A stretch of DNA of 64,000 bases from contig JARWKL010000004.1 in NCBI GenBank assembly GCA_029961685.1, forward strand, positions 28,463,610 to 28,527,609, in the 5' to 3' direction. This document shows, piece after piece, positions 60,451 through 64,000 of this stretch. The DNA is from Aristolochia californica (lineage: Eukaryota > Streptophyta > Magnoliopsida > Piperales > Aristolochiaceae). The notes beneath the pieces were generated by a model that was not told the origin of the DNA, made no database searches, and saw only the letters and a program-made list of their open reading frames with translations. Position 1 is the stretch's first letter. Every line of letters begins with the position of its first letter. The translations under genes and the position numbers were made by a program.

Positions 60451-63204
60451 TTATATTTTTGTTTGGAATGACTTATGGATTGGGAGTCAACACTCAGTTA
60501 AAAATCCCTCGCCTCCCCCTTTTACCGTCGATAGGAAAACCTGATACATAAAAACTAAAAATAGTTTACAATCCCTAAAAATTACAGACACTTTTTGGAA
60601 TTATCTCTCTCTACATTTGTGCATTGTGCATTTCCGTTTTAGATGTATAATTTTTTCTTAAATCAAAACTTGAGTTTTCACTTTCCCTTCATCTCGTAAG
60701 CAAAAAAGAAGACAAAAGGAAAATTGACCACAACAAAATGAAAATTTTAGAGTATATGTATGGAAATAATTTAATGCAAAAACAAATAAAAGTAAAGAAA
60801 AATTATCCACACACCGCAAATCAACACAAAAGTTTTTTTATCCGAGTTTGGGAAATTCCATTAGTTCCACCCTAATAGCTAGGAATCTTATAAGAAAGAG
60901 ATTTTCCTACACGTGTTAAAAAAATTATATGCATGCTTGAAACATGTTAAAAAAGCAAGTCACCTACGAATCCAAACCTTTTAAAGAGAATAACATTAAA
61001 TTCTCAAGTGAACGTATGATGTGATATTTACCCGAATCAAACAAGTGATTATTTTGCCCATTTACAAAAAGCTGACCTAACGATCATAGATGATTGTAAA
61101 GTGATTTATCATGCATAATGGGCTACATTTTTGTAAGGAATAACTTATGGATTGGGAGTCAAGACTCAGTTAAAAATCCCACGCCTCCCACTTTTCCCGA
61201 CGAATGCAAAACCTGATATATAAAACCTAAAAAGAGTTTACAATCCCTAAAAATTACAAACACTTTTTGAAATTATCTCTCTCTACATTTTTGCAGTGTC
61301 CATTAAATGTATACCTTTTTCTTAAATCAAAACTAGAGTTTTCACTTTCCCTTCATCTCGTAAACAAAAAAAAGAGATAAAAGGCAAAAATAGATCACAA
61401 CAAAATAAAAATTTTAGAGTTTATGTATAGAATGAATTTAAAGCAATAAAAAATGTAAGTAAAGAAAATTTATTCACACACCGCAAATGAACCCAAAAAT
61501 TTTTGTTATCCAAATTTGTGAAATTCCACTAGTTCAACCCTACTAGCTTGGAATTTTAGAAGAAAGAGATTTTTCTACACATGTTTTAAAAAATGGATAT
61601 GCATGCATGAAAAAAGTTAAAGATGCAAATGACCTATGGATCCAAACCTTTTAAAGAGAATAACAATAAATTCTCAAGTGAACGTGCGGTGGGATATTTA
61701 CCCGAGTCAAACAAGACATTATTTTTGCCAATTTAAAAAAAGTTGACCTAATGATCATAGATGATTTTAAAGTGATTTATCTTGTGTAACGGGCTATAGT
61801 TTTGTAAGGAATGACTTATGGATTGGGAGTCAACACTCAGTTAAAAATCCCCCACCTCTCCCTTTTCCCGACGATTGCAGAACCTGATATATAAAAACTA
61901 AAAAGAGTTTACAATCCCTAACAATTACAGACACTTTTTGGAATTATCTATCTCTAAATTTGTGCATTGTGCATTTCCATTTCAGAAGTATATTATTTTC
62001 TTAAATCAAAACATGAGTTTTCTTTTTCCCTTAATCTCGTAACCAAAAAAAAAGAAAAGGTAAATAGATCACAACAAAATGAAAATTTTAGAGTTTATGT
62101 ATGGAAAGAATTTAAACCAATAAAAACTAAAAGTAAAGAAAAATTATTCACACATCGCAAATGAACACAAAATTTTGGCTATCCGAGTTTGGGAAACTCC
62201 ACTAGTTCAACCCTAATAGCTTGGAATTTTATAAGAAAGAGATTTTTCTACAAATGTGTTAAAAAATGGATATGCTTGCTTGAAACATGTCAAAGATGCA
62301 AATGACCTATGGATCCAAACCTTATAAAGAGAACAACATTAGATTCTCAAGTGAACGTGTGGTGGGATAGTTACCAGAGTCAAACAAGCCATTATTTTGC
62401 CCTTTTCCAAAAAGTTGACCGAACGATCTTAGATGATTGTATAGTGATTTATCATAGGTAACGGGCTATATTTTTTTAAGGAATGACTTATGGATTGGGA
62501 GTCAATAGTCAGTTAAATCCCCCACCTCCCCCTTTTCCTGACGATGGCAAAACCAGATATATAAAAACTAAAAAGAGTTTACAATCCCTAAAAATTGCAG
62601 ACACTTCTTAGAATTATCTCTCTCTACATTTTTGCATTGTGCATTTTAATTTTAGATGTATAATTTTTTATTAAATCAAAACTTGAGTTTTTACTTTCCC
62701 TTCATATTCTAAAAAAAAAAAGAGATAAAAGGCAAATAGACCACTACAAAATGCAAATTTTAGAGTTTATGTATAGAAAGAATTTAAGCTATAACAAATG
62801 TAAGTAAAGAAAATTTATTCACACACCACAAATGAACACAAAAATTTAGTTATCCAAATTTGAGAAATTCCACTAGTTCAACCCTAATAGCTTGGAATTT
62901 TAAAAGAGAGAGATTTTTGTACACATATTTTAAAAAATGGATTGCATGCTTGAAACAAGTTAAAGATGCAAATGACCTATAGAGAATAACATTAAATTCT
63001 CAAATGAACATGCGGTGGGATATTTACCCGAGTCAAACAAGCCATTATTTTGGCAGTTTACAAAAAGTTGACCTAAAGATCATAGATGATTCTAAAGTGA
63101 TTTGTCATGCGTAACGGGCTATATTTTTGTAAGGAATAACTTATGGATTAGGAGTCAACACACTGTTAAAAATCCCCGGCCACCCCCTTTTCCCGACGAT
63201 TGAA

Positions 63205-63235
63205 AAACATGATATATGAAAATTATAGACACTTT
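63205..63235 (+). repeat. ~30 bp deletion in monomer 87
   Basis: GATATATGAAAATTATAGAC lacks the AACTAAAAAGAGTTTACAAT part of the normal monomer. A further loss of ~25 bp lies at 63,730-63,737, where CTCATA joins TGTAACGAG. Confidence 0.7.
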
Positions 63236-63553
63236 TTTGAAGTATCCCTCTCTACATTTGTCCATTGTGCATTTCCATTTTAGATGTATACTTTTTTTTT
63301 AAAATCAAAACTTGAGTTTTTACTTTCCCATCATCTCGTAAACAAAAATAAGAGATAAAAGGCAAATAAATCACAACAAAATAAAAATTATAGAGTTTTT
63401 GTATGGAAAGAATTCAAAGCAATAACAAATGTAAGTAAGGAAAATTTTTTCACACACCAAAAATGAACACAAAAGTTTTGTTATCCAAGTTTTGTAAATT
63501 CCACTAGTTCAACCCTAATGGTTTGGTATTTTATAAGAAAGAGATTTTTCTAC

Positions 63554-63592
63554 ACATGTTTTAAAAAATGGATATGCATGCTTGAAACATGT
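63554..63592 (+). repeat. Conserved monomer dyad, example copy
   Basis: Arms ACATGTTT (63,554-63,561) and AAACATGT (63,585-63,592) are separated by 23 bases that contain ATGCAT overlapping GCATGC. The same layout is kept in most monomers of both domains, often unchanged, while other parts of the monomer drift. It is absent in copies such as the one at 39,540, where a deletion removed it. Confidence 0.85.
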
Positions 63593-64000
63593 TAAATATG
63601 CAAATGACCTATGGATCCGAACCTTTTAAAGAGAATAACTTTAAATTCATAAGTGAACGTGCGGTGGGTGATTTAGCCGAGTCAAACAAGCTATTATTTT
63701 ACCCATTTACAAAAAGCTGACCTAACGCTCATATGTAACGAGTTATATTTTTGTAAGGAATGACTGATGGATTGGGAGTAAACACTTAGTTAAAAATCCC
63801 CCGCCTCCACCTTTTCCCATCGATTTCAAAACCTAATATATAAAAATTAAAAAGATTTTTCAATCCATAAAAAATTACAGACACGTTTTTGAATTATTTC
63901 TCTCTAGATTTGTACATTGTGCATTTCAATTTTAGACGTATACTTTTTTCCTAAATCAAAACTTGAGTTGTCTCTTTCCCTTCATCTTGTAAACAAAAAA

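Larger units (their letters stand above)
55755..64000 (+). repeat. Satellite block D (monomers 77-88), runs off the window end
   Basis: Begins in the same monomer register at which block C stopped. Anchors lie at 56411, 57078, 57736, 58422, 59091, a deleted site near 59748, a deleted site near 60408, 61019, 61689, 62362, 63015 and 63664. The part after 59.7 kb is enriched in small deletions. The first copy carries a poly-C/CG expansion at ~55,882-55,911. The array continues past 64,000, so its right edge is not seen. No gene is present. Confidence 0.96.

Noticed and set aside
61865..61885. CENP-B-box-like sequence in the monomer (CCCGACGATTGCAAAA)
   Set aside because: It matches only part of the essential positions of the mammalian box, and plants have no established use of that box. 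Not reported as a binding site.
1..64000. Regular direct repeats as a possible CRISPR array
   Set aside because: The unit is ~672 bp with no short repeat/unique spacer alternation and no cas genes. It is a eukaryotic satellite.

Overview
The window is almost entirely one AT-rich tandem satellite array from a eukaryotic, most likely flowering-plant, genome. About 88 full or damaged head-to-tail copies of a ~672 bp monomer fill positions 1-47,133, 49,382-52,271 and 55,755-64,000. All copies are on the same strand. I see no host protein-coding gene, rRNA, tRNA or CRISPR array. The short open frames in the satellite recur at the same monomer positions and are by-products of the repeat. The plant assignment is an inference. 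It rests on LTR elements primed by initiator-Met tRNA (TGGTATCAGAGC), on the overall satellite-plus-LTR architecture, and weakly on a short TTTAGGG-type motif. The species cannot be named from the sequence.

The array has internal history. The left part (1 to ~18.8 kb) carries the variant AATTCCCAAG and is arranged in higher-order patterns: an alternating A/B dimer (~1,345 bp) at 8.7-13.4 kb, and an ordered series of variants C-D-E-F present at both 2.3-5.0 kb and 13.4-16.1 kb. The right part (from ~18.9 kb) carries AATTCTCAAG, is more uniform, and holds a second segmental duplication (18.9-22 kb versus 24.1-27.4 kb). Dotted through the array are monomers with short-homology deletions, partial duplications and three poly-C expansions, all at the same monomer site.

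Two GC-richer islands interrupt the array. Island 1 (47,134-49,381, + strand) is a complete but non-autonomous LTR retroelement (E1). It has two ~390-400 bp LTRs, a Met-i primer-binding site, a polypurine tract and only a short broken gag-like frame. The satellite on its two sides is out of register by ~293 bp. Island 2 (52,272-55,754) is a head-to-head pair of related elements, E2 on the minus strand and E3 on the plus strand, fused through truncated 5' LTRs. The satellite on either side of this pair is in register, as if the pair had arrived as one unit.

The most interesting points are the inverted composite element with a 3' LTR terminus at both outer ends, the nested higher-order organisation, a conserved dyad (ACATGTTT ... 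AAACATGT) with a GCATGC core in each monomer, a monomer length near four nucleosome repeats, TATA-like and splice-site-like signals repeated in every monomer, and a conserved palindrome inside all three LTR elements.
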